Assembly: GCF_001429505.1 (NCBI RefSeq)
Contig: NZ_LMJW01000002.1
Coordinates: 369-61,956 of the forward strand
Length of the DNA: 61,588 nt
Direction: 5' to 3'
DNA from: Allobosea sp. Root483D1
GTDB lineage: Bacteria > Pseudomonadota > Alphaproteobacteria > Rhizobiales > Beijerinckiaceae
A program made the translations under genes and the position numbers. Each line of letters opens with the position of its first letter. Position 1 is the first letter of the stretch. The notes beneath the pieces are model-generated. The model did not search any database. It saw only the letters and a list, made by a program, of their open reading frames with translations, and was not told where the DNA came from. This document shows positions 43,141 to 54,981 of the stretch, one piece after another.

Positions 43141-43590
43141 CACCACCGCCCGCTGCCAGGCCGCACTCGCCTTGATCCGCCCGATCACCACCTGCCGGAT
43201 CGCATCGATCCAGCCCATGATCCGCGCGAACCAGGGGATGGTGAGGAGCTGCGCCCGCCCGGCATGATAGACGCGCTCGACCAGGAGGAAGCCGGCGAGA
43301 TGGCCGATCGCCGTCGTGACGATGCCGGCCATGAACGCCCCGCGCGCCAGGAACAGCAAGCCGAGCAGCTTCAGCGGCTCGACGATGGCGAAGGGAATCG
43401 CCAGCGCGACCAGCGCGCCATAGGGCGGCAGCCGCCCGATCGCCGCTTCCAGCCGCGCCACCAGCCTGAGCGAGGCGAACCAGGCGATCAGCGGCCGGTA
43501 GAGCGGCCGCACCAATTCGTCGAGCAGGATGACGAGGCCGACGACGAGATCGAGCGGGATCAGGAGGAGCTTGATCAGGGCCTTGCGCAT
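43084..43590 (-). CDS. Membrane-associated protein of unknown function
   Basis: This 168-residue protein starts MRKALIKLLLIPLDLVVGLVILLDELVRPLYRPL at the ATG at 43590 (a GTG one codon upstream is also possible). Hydrophobic stretches lie near residues 6-25, 58-80 and 85-105, and the C-terminus is very arginine-rich (RAVRERLRGFRLRRRA). No known family is recognised. It is convergent with, and overlaps, the preceding membrane-protein gene. Its start faces the recA control region. Confidence 0.6.
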   Translation of the reverse strand: MRKALIKLLLIPLDLVVGLVILLDELVRPLYRPLIAWFASLRLVARLEAAIGRLPPYGALVALAIPFAIVEPLKLLGLLFLARGAFMAGIVTTAIGHLAGFLLVERVYHAGRAQLLTIPWFARIMGWIDAIRQVVIGRIKASAAWQRAVVLVRAVRERLRGFRLRRRA

Positions 43591-43658
43591 CACGCCGCAG
43601 TCTCCGACAGCAAGCTGCTTTCACGCTGTCCTAGCACAACCGGCGCGCACCGAAACGA

Positions 43659-43673
43659 GAACAAAAAAAGAAC
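43659..43673. promoter_or_regulatory. LexA (SOS) box of recA
   Basis: GAAC-AAAAAAA-GAAC is an exact GAAC-N7-GAAC, the SOS box of Alphaproteobacteria. It lies 88 bases before the recA start and next to a plausible -35 (TTGCGA at 43674). Confidence 0.85.
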
Positions 43674-43760
43674 TTGCGAGCGAGAACAAACCATGACCAT
43701 AGTCGATTCCATGGCGCGGATTGAGATGTGGTCGCGCCCCTGCCATAAGGAGCGCACGTC

Positions 43761-44846
43761 GTGAATCAGGCGAATCTCAAGCTCGTGGAAGGCTCCTCGA
43801 TGGACAAGGCCAAGGCGCTCGACGCCGCGCTCTCGCAGATCGAACGCGCCTTCGGCAAGGGCTCGATCATGCGCCTGGGCAAGAACCAGCAGGCGATCGA
43901 GATCGAGACGATTTCGACCGGCTCGCTCGGCCTCGACATCGCGCTCGGCGTCGGCGGCCTGCCCCGCGGCCGCGTCATCGAGATCTACGGGCCTGAATCC
44001 TCCGGCAAGACCACGCTCGCGCTCCACACCATTGCTGAAGCGCAAAAGAAAGGCGGCGTCTGCGCCTTCGTCGATGCCGAGCACGCGCTCGATCCGGTCT
44101 ACGCCCGCAAGCTTGGCGTCAATCTCGACGACCTCTTGATCTCGCAGCCCGACACCGGCGAGCAGGCGCTCGAGATCACCGACACGCTGGTCCGCTCCGG
44201 CGCGATCGACGTGCTCGTCATCGATTCGGTTGCGGCGCTGACACCCCGCGCCGAGATCGAGGGCGAGATGGGCGACGTCCAGCCCGGCCTGCAGGCGCGC
44301 CTGATGAGCCAGGCCCTGCGCAAGCTCACCGCCTCGATCTCCCGCTCCAATTGCATGGTCATCTTCATCAACCAGATCCGCATGAAGATCGGTGTGATGT
44401 ACGGCAGCCCAGAGACCACCACCGGTGGCAATGCGTTGAAGTTCTACGCCTCGGTCCGCCTCGACATCCGCCGCGTCTCGACGCTGAAGGAGCGCGACGA
44501 GGCGACCGGCAACCAGGTCCGCGTCAAGGTCGTCAAGAACAAGGTCGCGCCGCCCTTCAAGCAGGTCGAGTTCGACATCATGTTCGGCGAGGGCATCTCG
44601 AAATCCGGCGAACTGATCGACCTCGGCGTCAAGGCCGGCATGGTCGAGAAGTCCGGCTCCTGGTTCTCCTTCGACAGCCAGCGCCTCGGCCAGGGCCGCG
44701 AGAATGCCAAGGCCTTCCTGAAGGCTAATCCCGACGTCGCCGCCAAGATCGAGACGACCATCCGCCAGAATTCCGGCCTGGTCGCCGAGCGCATCCTCGA
44801 CAATGCCGACCCGACCGCCGAGGATCTCGACGAGGGCGAGGCCTGA
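43761..44846 (+). CDS. recA: Recombinase RecA
   Basis: This 361-residue DNA strand-exchange protein and LexA co-protease has Walker [10 protein letters not shown], the blocks [41 protein letters not shown] and [21 protein letters not shown], and an acidic C-terminus. The start is GTG at 43761, with AAGGAG eight bases upstream; an internal ATG 13 codons later is less likely. An SOS box precedes it and a hairpin terminator follows. It appears monocistronic. Confidence 0.98.
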   Translation: MNQANLKLVEGSSMDKAKALDAALSQIERAFGKGSIMRLGKNQQAIEIETISTGSLGLDIALGVGGLPRGRVIEIYGPESSGKTTLALHTIAEAQKKGGVCAFVDAEHALDPVYARKLGVNLDDLLISQPDTGEQALEITDTLVRSGAIDVLVIDSVAALTPRAEIEGEMGDVQPGLQARLMSQALRKLTASISRSNCMVIFINQIRMKIGVMYGSPETTTGGNALKFYASVRLDIRRVSTLKERDEATGNQVRVKVVKNKVAPPFKQVEFDIMFGEGISKSGELIDLGVKAGMVEKSGSWFSFDSQRLGQGRENAKAFLKANPDVAAKIETTIRQNSGLVAERILDNADPTAEDLDEGEA

Positions 44847-44879
44847 GCCTTCAAACCGAGGTTCAGAGTGATTGAGTCG

Positions 44880-44906
44880 ACGGGCGGCCTTCAGGTCGCC
44901 CGTTTC
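44880..44906 (+). terminator. recA terminator
   Basis: ACGGGCG pairs with CGCCCGT (inner CCT/AGG as well), followed by TTT and a second T-rich patch. It is 33 bases after the recA stop. Confidence 0.8.
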
Positions 44907-45032
44907 CGTTTTGCGGTCAGCGGCTTGCCGCAGCCGCGAACTATGCGGGCCGTTTCTGGACAGGCGCACATGGGCTGACTAGAACCACTGCGCCGGGCCT
45001 GCCGGCCCCACCAGAACAGAGCCAAGATTGCG

Positions 45033-47684
<2,652 letters not shown>

Positions 47685-47691
47685 CGCTCAC

Positions 47692-48849
47692 ATGACGCCC
47701 GCCCCGCAGCCTGGCATGAGCTGGCGGCGGCGGGCGCATCTGATCATCGACCGTGGCGCAGGCGACGATCTTTCGGCCAGGCTCGTCCATGGCGGGCTGG
47801 TCGCGCTGATCATCGTCAACGTCACGGCGCTGGTGCTGGAATCGGTACCGAGGCTCGCCACCGCCCATGACCGGCTGTTCCACGGCATCGAGCTGGTCTC
47901 GACCGTGTTGTTCACGCTCGAATATGCGGTCCGGCTCTGGGTCGCGCCCGAGCATGCGCGCTATCGCGGCATGAGTGGCTGGGCGGCGCGGCGCGCCTAT
48001 GCCCTGTCGCCGCCGGCTCTGCTCGATTTCCTCGCCACCGTGCCGCTCTACGCGGCCCTGCTCGGCTATGGCGATCTCAAGATCCTGCTGCTCTTCCGGC
48101 TGGTGCGCTTCTTCAAGCTCGGGCGCTATTCGCCGGGCATGGCCTCGCTGGGGGCGGCGCTGCATGCCGAGCGCAAGGCGCTCGCCGCCTGCATCGTCAT
48201 CCTGATCGGGGTCATGCTGCTCGCCGCCACGGCGATGCACTTCGTCGAGCACGACGTCCAGCCGGACAAGTTCGGCACCATCCCCGACGCGATGTGGTGG
48301 GCGATCGTGACGCTGACCACCGTCGGCTATGGCGATGCCTTCCCGGTGAGCCCCCTCGGCAAGGTCGTGGCATCATTCACCGCGGTGATGGGCCTCGTCA
48401 TGCTGGCGCTGCCGGTCGGCATCATCGCCACCGCCTTCGCCCAGGAGATCCACCGGCGCGAATTCGTCGTCACCTGGAGCATGCTGGCGCGTGTGCCGCT
48501 GTTCAGCGGCCTCAACGCCGCCGAGATCGCCGAGATCATGCATGCACTGCGCGCCCGCACCGTTCGCAGCGGCGGCGTCGTGCTGCGCCCGCACGAGCCG
48601 GCGCATTCGCTTTATTTCGTCGCCAGCGGCGAGGTTGAGCTCGTAGCGGCCGATGGCAGCCGGCGGCTCGACGAAGGCGGCTATTTCGGCGAGCTCTGCC
48701 TGACCGAGCTCGCGGCCGCCGAGGGTGGCATCGCTGCGCGTGCCATCGTCGCGACCAAGCTCCTTGTCCTTGATCCTGCCGACTTTCGCCTGCTCATGCT
48801 GCGCCACCCGGAACTGGCCGCCCACCTCCATCGACTTGCAGCAGTATGA
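47692..48849 (+). CDS. Voltage/cyclic-nucleotide-gated-type potassium channel
   Basis: This 385-residue six-segment ion channel starts at the ATG at 47692. The S4-like helix is LLFRLVRFFKLGRYS, with a single pore helix and selectivity filter TTVGYGDAF near residue 210. A C-terminal cyclic-nucleotide-binding domain follows (LFSGLNAAEIAEIMHALRARTVRSGGVVLRPHEPAHSLYFVASGEVEL ... GGYFGELCL). The architecture matches the Mesorhizobium MlotiK1 channel. The phosphate-binding loop reads GELCLTELAAAEGGIAARAIV, longer than usual, so nucleotide binding is uncertain. Its stop overlaps the next start (ATGA). Confidence 0.88.
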   Translation: MTPAPQPGMSWRRRAHLIIDRGAGDDLSARLVHGGLVALIIVNVTALVLESVPRLATAHDRLFHGIELVSTVLFTLEYAVRLWVAPEHARYRGMSGWAARRAYALSPPALLDFLATVPLYAALLGYGDLKILLLFRLVRFFKLGRYSPGMASLGAALHAERKALAACIVILIGVMLLAATAMHFVEHDVQPDKFGTIPDAMWWAIVTLTTVGYGDAFPVSPLGKVVASFTAVMGLVMLALPVGIIATAFAQEIHRREFVVTWSMLARVPLFSGLNAAEIAEIMHALRARTVRSGGVVLRPHEPAHSLYFVASGEVELVAADGSRRLDEGGYFGELCLTELAAAEGGIAARAIVATKLLVLDPADFRLLMLRHPELAAHLHRLAAV

Positions 48850-49475
48850 TGCCGACCCGCCGCACCGCCCTCGTCCTGCTCCTTGGTGCAGGCAGCCCCG
48901 CCATGGCGCAGCAACCGCGCCCGCAGCGCCAGCCGCAAGGCCCGAATCTCTCGGCGCCGCGCACGCTGATGGCCGGCGCTATGGCGACCGCCTTCATCAG
49001 CCGCGCCCCGGCCAATGCCCGCCTCGCCATCAGCAGGCCGACCGATCCGCCCGAGGGCGCGATCGTCGCCTCCCCGCTCGGCCAAGCGACGGTGCTGTCG
49101 CTGCCCGCGCCGGGTGAGGTCGGCAGCTTCGAATGGCGCCTGCTCGGCGAGAGCGACGGCAAGCCGGTCATCCTGCTGCGCCAGCCGCTGGTGACGACGG
49201 CGCCAGCTGCGACCCTCGCCGCTCCCGCCCGCGTCGCGCGCGGCAACCCCTTGCCCGCGCGCGGCATCGGCCCCAATGGCGATCGCGACCGCGTCGTGCT
49301 GGTCAAGCCGGATGCGCCGCCGGACGCGCAGGGGCCGAGCTTCTTTCCAGCCGAGAATGTCGAGAGCACGCTGGAAGCCCCGGCCGAGCCCGGCAGCTAC
49401 GAATTGCGCTACGTGATGGACGCGCCCCTCACCGGCCCGCGCGTGCTGGCGCGACGCGAGGTCGTGGTCGAATAG
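48846..49475 (+). CDS. Exported protein of unknown function, coupled to the potassium channel gene
   Basis: This 209-residue protein has an arginine-led signal peptide (PTRRTALVLLLGAGSPAMAQ) and a proline/glutamine-rich start of the mature part. Its C-terminal part (GNPLPARGIGPNGDRDRVVLVKP ... ESTLEAPAEPGSYELRYVMD) resembles the small beta-sandwich repeats (aP.~PG.YElRY) found at the ends of exported VWA proteins. The start overlaps the channel stop, so the two products are made together. A periplasmic accessory role is possible. Confidence 0.65.
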   Translation: MMPTRRTALVLLLGAGSPAMAQQPRPQRQPQGPNLSAPRTLMAGAMATAFISRAPANARLAISRPTDPPEGAIVASPLGQATVLSLPAPGEVGSFEWRLLGESDGKPVILLRQPLVTTAPAATLAAPARVARGNPLPARGIGPNGDRDRVVLVKPDAPPDAQGPSFFPAENVESTLEAPAEPGSYELRYVMDAPLTGPRVLARREVVVE

Positions 49476-49478
49476 CGC

Positions 49479-49937
49479 TCAGTCGCGATCGGGATGCTGG
49501 CGCGAGCGATAGGCGGGCAGCTCGTCTGCGGGGATATCGTCCTCGGTCCGCGTGCCCTCCAGCCGGCAGAGCTCGTCGAACCAGGACGCCCTGCCCTCGA
49601 CGCCATAGGCATGGCTCGGCGGAAACGCAGCCGGGTCGTCGAGACTGCCGACGGCAAGCGAGAGCGTGCCCATGCCGGGATAGCTGAAGCTCAGCGGCGT
49701 GCCGCAATCGCGGCAGAAGCCGCGCTCGGCGACCTCCGACGAGCGGAAGACCGAAGGCCGCCCGCGCGTCCAGACGACGTCGGCGATACGCGAGGAGGCG
49801 AAGGCGCCGAAATAATTACCCACCGCCTTCTGGCACATCCGGCAGAAGCAGACAGAGACCTTGTGCGGCGGCTTCAGCAGCCGATAGCGCACCGCGCCGC
49901 ACTGGCAGCCGCCGGTGAGAGTCGTCACCTCGCTCAT
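49479..49937 (-). CDS. GFA family protein
   Basis: This 152-residue protein (start MSEVTTLTGG at 49937) belongs to the glutathione-dependent formaldehyde-activating-enzyme-like family. Zinc-site cysteines are visible in GGCQCGAVRY, VCFCRMCQKA and FCRDCGTPL. Most members have no proven formaldehyde role. It ends 3 bases from the convergent exported-protein gene and follows nrdB on the same strand. Confidence 0.85.
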   Translation of the reverse strand: MSEVTTLTGGCQCGAVRYRLLKPPHKVSVCFCRMCQKAVGNYFGAFASSRIADVVWTRGRPSVFRSSEVAERGFCRDCGTPLSFSYPGMGTLSLAVGSLDDPAAFPPSHAYGVEGRASWFDELCRLEGTRTEDDIPADELPAYRSRQHPDRD

Positions 49938-49983
49938 GTCAGCTCCCAATCCCGTGCGGGCGCAGCGATTATCCGCTCTCGCC

Positions 49984-51108
49984 TCACTCCCAGCTCAGCG
50001 CGCCGCCATTCTGATACTCGATCACCCGGGTCTCGAAGAAATTCTTCTCCTTCTTGAGGTCCATCGCCTCGCTCATCCACGGGAACGGGTTCTCGGTCTC
50101 GGCGAAGACGGGGGTCAGGCCGAGCTGGCCGCAGCGGCGGTTGGCGATGAAGTGCATGTACTGCTCGCAGAGCGCCGCGTTGAGACCGAGGAAGCCCCTC
50201 GGCATGGTGTCGCGGCCATAGGCGGCTTCGAGCTCGGCCGCATCGCGGATCATGCCGCGGACCTCGTCCTGGAAAGCCTTGGTCCAGAGATGCGGGTTCT
50301 CGATCTTGATCTGGTTGATCACGTCGATGCCGAAGTTCAGATGGATCGACTCGTCGCGCAGGATGTACTGGTACTGCTCGGCGATGCCGACCATCTTGTT
50401 GCGCCGGCCGAGCGAGAGGATCTGGGCGAAGCCGGTGTAGAACCACATGCCCTCGAAGATCACGTAGAAGGTGATCAGGTCGCGCAGCAGGGCCTGGTCG
50501 TTCTCGGGCGTCCCGGTCCGGAATTCGGGATCCTCGATGCTCTGGGTATGCTTCAGCGCCCAGGCCGCCTTGTCGGTAATCGAGGGCACCTCGCGGTACA
50601 TGTTGAACAGTTCGCCCTCGTCGAGGCCGAGGCTCTCGACGATGTACTGGAAAGTGTGGGTGTGGATCGCCTCCTCGAAGGCCTGTCGGAGCAGATATTG
50701 CCGGCATTCGGGATTGGTCAGGTGGCGGTAGATCGCCAGCACGATGTTGTTGGCGACGAGGCTCTCGGACGCCGCGAAGAAGCCGAGATTGCGCTTGAGC
50801 ATGCGCCGCTCGTCCTCGGTCAGCCCGTCCTTCGATTTCCACAGCGCGATATCGGCCTGCATCGAAACCTCGGTCGGCATCCAGTGGTTGTTGCAGCCGG
50901 AAAGATACTTCTCCCAGGCCCATTTGTACTTGAGCGGCAGGAGCTGGTTCACGTCGGCGCGGCAGTTGATCATCCGCTTCTCGTCGACGCTGACGCGCCC
51001 GCCCTTGCGGTCGATGTCGCCGAGGCCGGTAGCGTCTGAGGCGGGAGCGTTGGTCAGGATGGCGGGATTGGCCGGGGTCGCCGGCTTGGTGTCGGACCAG
51101 TCGAGCAT
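49984..51108 (-). CDS. nrdB: Ribonucleotide reductase small subunit, class Ic type
   Basis: This 374-residue NrdB starts at the ATG at 51108. The metal-ligand blocks are ASESLVANN (E115), [10 protein letters not shown] (E146, H149), FEGMWFY and [10 protein letters not shown]. The residue four after H149, where class Ia enzymes carry the radical tyrosine, is F153. The first ligand is Glu where E. coli has Asp. Both changes, and the ending [27 protein letters not shown], match the Chlamydia class Ic enzyme, which uses a Mn/Fe cofactor instead of a tyrosyl radical. It provides dNTPs with NrdA, encoded 157 bases upstream. Confidence 0.93.
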   Translation of the reverse strand: MLDWSDTKPATPANPAILTNAPASDATGLGDIDRKGGRVSVDEKRMINCRADVNQLLPLKYKWAWEKYLSGCNNHWMPTEVSMQADIALWKSKDGLTEDERRMLKRNLGFFAASESLVANNIVLAIYRHLTNPECRQYLLRQAFEEAIHTHTFQYIVESLGLDEGELFNMYREVPSITDKAAWALKHTQSIEDPEFRTGTPENDQALLRDLITFYVIFEGMWFYTGFAQILSLGRRNKMVGIAEQYQYILRDESIHLNFGIDVINQIKIENPHLWTKAFQDEVRGMIRDAAELEAAYGRDTMPRGFLGLNAALCEQYMHFIANRRCGQLGLTPVFAETENPFPWMSEAMDLKKEKNFFETRVIEYQNGGALSWE

Positions 51109-51137
51109 GGGAAATTCCGTTCTGAAACTGAAGGGCG

Positions 51138-51246
51138 TCATGCTCGGGCTTGACCCGAGCATCTCATGCCGAAGGAGGCTCGGGAGCCTTTTCCTGATGG
51201 AGATTCTCGGGTCTGCGCTGCGCTTCGCCCGAGAATGACGGTGAGG
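51138..51246. repeat. Cluster of palindromes in the nrdA-nrdB gap
   Basis: Three inverted repeats follow one another. TGCTCGGG/CCCGAGCA is at 51141-51161, AGGCTC/GAGCCT is near 51175-51190, and ATTCTCGGG/CCCGAGAAT (16-base loop) is at 51213-51246. The first and third look like the dispersed GTCATGCTCGGGCTTGACCCG-type repeats I know from many alphaproteobacterial genomes. They fill most of the 157-base gap and would fold in the nrdA-nrdB mRNA. Confidence 0.65.
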
Positions 51247-51265
51247 AAAATGACGGCGGTCAGGC

Positions 51266-54175
51266 TTACTGGCACGCCTCGCAGGTGGGATCGTCGATCG
51301 AGCAGGCGTTGGGCACGGCCATGCCGTTCTCGAGCGGGATGTCGACGATGATCGGCGCGGCCGCGACCGGCACGGTCGCCGAGACCGCGTTGAGCTTTCC
51401 GTCCGTGCCTTTCAGCGTCGACTTCTCGACATGCGTCGCCGAGAGCGCGCGCAGGTAATAGGTCGTCTTCAAGCCGAGCCGCCAGGCCAGCCGATAGGCC
51501 TCGTCGAGCTTCCGGCCGGAGGGCTGCGCCATATAGAGATTGAGCGACTGGCCCTGGTCGATCCATTTCTGCCGGCGCGCAGCCGCCCTGATCAGCCACT
51601 CCGTCGGGATCTCGAAGGAGGTCGCGTAGAGCGCCTTGAGATCGTCGGGGACGCGGTCGATGCCGCTGACCTTGCCGTCATAGTATTTGAGGTCCGAGAC
51701 CATCACCTCGTCCCAGAGGCCCCTCGCCTTCAGGTCATGCACGAGTCCGGCATTCACCACGGTGAAGTCGCCTGACATGTTGGCCTTGACGTAGAGCTGG
51801 CTGTAGGACGGCTCGATCGACTGCGAGACGCCGACGATGTTCGAGATCGTCGCGGTCGGCGCGATCGCCATCGTGTTCGAGTTGCGCATGCCGGTGGTCT
51901 TCACCCGCTCGCGCAGGCTCTCCCAGTCCAGCGTCGAAGAGCGGTCAAGCTCGACGTCGCCGTCGCGGGCCTCCGAGAGGATGTCGAGCGAGTCGATCGG
52001 CAGGATGCCCTTCGACCAGAGCGAGCCTTCGAAGCTCGGATAGCGGCCACGCTCGGCGGCGAGATCGACCGAGGCCGAGATCGCATGGAAGCTGATCGCC
52101 TCCATCGAGCTATCGGCGAAGGCGACCGCTTCCTCTGACGCCGCCGGCAGGCGCAGGCTCTGCAGCGCGTCCTGGAAGCCCATGATGCCGAGACCGACCG
52201 GACGGTGACGCAGGTTCGAGCGGCGCGCTTCCGGGATCGTGTAGAAATTGATGTCGACGACGTTATCGAGCATGCGCATCGCGGTCTTCACCGTGCGAGC
52301 GACCCGCGCCTGGTCGAGCCCTTCCGAAGTGACATGAGCGGCGAGGTTGACCGAGCCGAGATTGCAGACCGCGACCTCGTCGGCCGAGGTGTTGAGCGTG
52401 ATCTCGGTGCAGAGGTTGGAGGAATGCACCACGCCGGCATGCTGCTGCGGCGAGCGCAGGTTGCAGGCGTCCTTGAAGGTGATCCAGGGATGCCCGGTCT
52501 CGAACAGCATGGTCAGCATGCGGCGCCAGAGATCGAGCGCCTTTACGCGCTTGCAGACCTTGATCTGGCCAGCGGCGGCCTTCGCCTCATAGGCCTCGTA
52601 GGCTGCCTTGAACGGCTTGCCGTAGAGGTCGTGCAGGTCCGGCACCTCGTCCGGCGAGAACAGCGTCCAGTCGGCGCCAGCCTCGACGCGCTGCATGAAC
52701 AGGTCGGGAATCCAGTTCGCCGTGTTCATGTCATGGGTACGACGGCGGTCGTCGCCGGTGTTCTTGCGGAGATCGAGGAACTCCTCGATGTCGACATGCC
52801 AGGTCTCGAGATAGGCACAGACCGCGCCCTTGCGCTTGCCGCCCTGGTTGACCGCGATCGCCGTATCGTTGGCGACCTTGAGGAACGGCACGACGCCCTG
52901 GCTCTCGCCATTGGTGCCCTTGATATGCGCGCCCAAGCCCCGCACCGGCGTCCAGTCATTGCCGAGGCCGCCGGAGTACTTGGCGAGCAGCGCGTTGTCC
53001 TTCACCGCCTTGAAGATCCCATCGAGATCGTCGGCGACCGTCGTCAGGAAGCAGGACGAGAGCTGCGGCCGCAGCGTGCCCGAATTGAACAGGGTCGGGG
53101 TCGAGGCCATGAAGTCGAAGGAGGAGAGCAGGTCGTAGAACTCGATCGCCCTCGCCTCGCGGTCGATCTCGCGCAGGCTTAAGCCCATCGCGACGCGCAT
53201 GAAGAAGGCCTGCGGCAGCTCGAAGCGGTTGCCTCGGACATGCAGGAAATAGCGGTCGTAGAGCGTCTGGAAGCCGAGATAGTCGAACTGCAGGTCACGC
53301 CCGGGCTTCAGGGCCGCGGCGATACGGGCGATGTCAAAGCGGCCGAGCTCGGGGTCGACCAGCTCGTTCTCGATGCCCACCTTCAGATAGGCCTCGAAAT
53401 ACTCGCCATAGCGGCCGGCCATCTCTTCCTGCGTCGCCTGCTCGGCACGCCCATGGACGAAGCTCAGCGCTTCGCGGCGAAGCTTGTCGAGCAGGAGGCG
53501 GGCCGAGACCTTGGCATAGCTGGGCTCGCTCTCGATCAGCGTGCGCGCGGCGAGGATCGGCGCGAGCGCCAGCTCGTCGAGCGAGATCCCATCATAGAGG
53601 TTGCGCTGAGCCTCGGCGAGGACGGGCTCAGCCGAGACGCCGTCGAGGTCGGCGCAGGCTTCGCGCACGACCTTGTCGAGGCGCGCGGCATCGAGCGGGA
53701 CAAGTGCTCCGTCGGCCAGCTTCATCCGCAGCGCCGGCGCTACCGCGGCGGCCGGCTTCGCCTCGGCGACCACCTTTGCCCGCTCACGCGCCCGCTCCGC
53801 GCGATAAAGCACATAGGCGCGGGCGACCTTGTGGTGCTCGCCGCGCATCAGGGCGAGCTCGACCTGGTCCTGCACGTCCTCGATATGGAAGGTGCGACCG
53901 GTCGCGGCACGCCGCGTCAGCCCGGCGACGACCTGCTCCGTCAGCTCGGCAACGACATCATGGATACGGCGCGAGGCGGCGGCGCTTGAGCCCTCGACAG
54001 CGAGGAAGGCCTTGGTCAACGCGACCGCGATCTTCGAGGGATCGAACGGCGTCACCGCGCCGTTGCGGCGAATGATCTGATAGCCGGGCTCGCTCGTGAC
54101 CGATTTTGGCGGCACCGCGGTAACCGGCAAGGCGGCCGTTGGCCGTTCGGCTTCGAGAGACAGAGACATCGGCAT
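51266..54175 (-). CDS. nrdA: Ribonucleotide reductase large subunit
   Basis: This roughly 969-residue catalytic subunit starts [12 protein letters not shown] at 54175 (an ATG six bases later is equally possible; the longer frame upstream runs through leader RNA). Two N-terminal ATP-cone domains are visible ([19 protein letters not shown] ... and [20 protein letters not shown] ...). The catalytic barrel has the cysteine pair in PQLSSCF and the N-x-C-x-E site in [11 protein letters not shown]. The C-terminal redox pair is CEAC at the very end. Double ATP cones and the partner NrdB fit chlamydial-type class Ic. A cobalamin riboswitch lies upstream. Confidence 0.93.
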   Translation of the reverse strand: MPMSLSLEAERPTAALPVTAVPPKSVTSEPGYQIIRRNGAVTPFDPSKIAVALTKAFLAVEGSSAAASRRIHDVVAELTEQVVAGLTRRAATGRTFHIEDVQDQVELALMRGEHHKVARAYVLYRAERARERAKVVAEAKPAAAVAPALRMKLADGALVPLDAARLDKVVREACADLDGVSAEPVLAEAQRNLYDGISLDELALAPILAARTLIESEPSYAKVSARLLLDKLRREALSFVHGRAEQATQEEMAGRYGEYFEAYLKVGIENELVDPELGRFDIARIAAALKPGRDLQFDYLGFQTLYDRYFLHVRGNRFELPQAFFMRVAMGLSLREIDREARAIEFYDLLSSFDFMASTPTLFNSGTLRPQLSSCFLTTVADDLDGIFKAVKDNALLAKYSGGLGNDWTPVRGLGAHIKGTNGESQGVVPFLKVANDTAIAVNQGGKRKGAVCAYLETWHVDIEEFLDLRKNTGDDRRRTHDMNTANWIPDLFMQRVEAGADWTLFSPDEVPDLHDLYGKPFKAAYEAYEAKAAAGQIKVCKRVKALDLWRRMLTMLFETGHPWITFKDACNLRSPQQHAGVVHSSNLCTEITLNTSADEVAVCNLGSVNLAAHVTSEGLDQARVARTVKTAMRMLDNVVDINFYTIPEARRSNLRHRPVGLGIMGFQDALQSLRLPAASEEAVAFADSSMEAISFHAISASVDLAAERGRYPSFEGSLWSKGILPIDSLDILSEARDGDVELDRSSTLDWESLRERVKTTGMRNSNTMAIAPTATISNIVGVSQSIEPSYSQLYVKANMSGDFTVVNAGLVHDLKARGLWDEVMVSDLKYYDGKVSGIDRVPDDLKALYATSFEIPTEWLIRAAARRQKWIDQGQSLNLYMAQPSGRKLDEAYRLAWRLGLKTTYYLRALSATHVEKSTLKGTDGKLNAVSATVPVAAAPIIVDIPLENGMAVPNACSIDDPTCEACQ

Positions 54176-54295
54176 CAACCCCAAGATGTTGGGAGCAAAG
54201 GCCGAGCGGTTGCGTCGAGAAGGCGCGCGGCACCTAAAGGCCACGACCTGCCAAGCGCACCACCGGGACACCCCGCCCGTGGACGTAGAACTAGG

Positions 54296-54460
54296 GTCGC
54301 GGCAGGTCTCCTGGCTCCCGGATCATCGCTCGTGCCCGTCTTCCCAAGGCCTTGCGGCCTCAGTGACTTACATGGACGCGAACTCACCGCTGACAGTTGC
54401 GGGGGCAGCGCCGGTTTCTCACCGGCTTCCCTCTTAGCTCTCGATCTTGCGATTCGAGAG
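54296..54460 (-). ncRNA. Cobalamin (B12) riboswitch before nrdA
   Basis: Read leftward, the RNA has a 5' hairpin (CTCTCGA/TCGAGAG) and the conserved core GGGAAGCCGGTGAGAAACC followed by GCTGCCCCCGCAACTGT. The closing AGCCAGGAGACCTGCC comes at the 3' end; all are hallmarks of the cobalamin aptamer. It ends about 120 bases before the nrdA start. In the leader, 54245-54252 can pair with the aptamer's 3' arm (54301-54308), a plausible expression switch. Cobalamin binding should lower nrdA-nrdB expression, which makes sense if the genome also has a B12-dependent class II reductase elsewhere. Confidence 0.93.
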
Positions 54461-54522
54461 ACCATCGACCACCAGATTTAGTAGCGCCCACTCAGGCGCT
54501 GTCAATTGGTCGTAAGTGACTT

Positions 54523-54866
54523 GTCACTCGCATGTGGAAAGCGAGGATCATCGACGCGATCGCGGCGATGGATGCCGACGTCATCTCGATCGAGACCTCG
54601 CGCTCGAAGATGGAGCTGCTGGAAGCCTTCCGCAGCTACCAATCCGAACGAGATCGGGCCTGGCGTCTACGACATCCACTCCCCGCGCGTGCCGGATGTC
54701 GCCGAGATGACTGATTTGCTGCGCTTGGCACGCCAGCGGCTGAAGGACGACCAGCTGTGGGTTAATCCGGACTGCGGTCTGAAAACTCGAAAGTGGGAGG
54801 AAGTTCGGCCCGCCCTAGTGAACATGGTCGAAGCGGCGCGCGCTGCGGGTCGGCTGAACCGCAGGA
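54523..54866 (+). pseudogene. metE: metE remnant (C-terminus of cobalamin-independent methionine synthase), frameshifted
   Basis: Two frames together give the MetE C-terminus. First comes [20 protein letters not shown], then, after a frame change near 54642-54655, [20 protein letters not shown] followed by [29 protein letters not shown]. About 100 of roughly 750 residues remain. The zinc-cysteine block before DADVISIE is damaged, the NPDCGLKTR block is intact, and no normal stop follows. The gene cannot be functional. It points away from the adjacent riboswitch. Confidence 0.85.
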
Positions 54867-54923
54867 CAGACGACGACGTGCGGATGGCAATTCTGTCACC
54901 CGCCATCATGTCCCTCCGACATA

Positions 54924-54954
54924 GCAAAAAAGCCCGGCCAATCTGGCCGGGCTT
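54924..54954 (-). terminator. icd terminator
   Basis: A 10-bp perfect stem (AGCCCGGCCA / TGGCCGGGCT) with a three-base loop is followed, reading leftward, by six T. It lies 28 bases after the icd stop. Confidence 0.9.
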
Positions 54955-54981
54955 CGTCGTATCGGCGAGGAGTCTACCGCC

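Noticed and set aside
43673..43687. A second SOS box at recA using the GAAC at 43684
   Set aside because: The spacing from the previous GAAC is ten bases, not seven.
54296..54866. The cobalamin riboswitch as the control element of the metE remnant
   Set aside because: The aptamer reads on the minus strand towards nrdA, while the metE remnant lies on the plus strand. It cannot lead that gene as now arranged.
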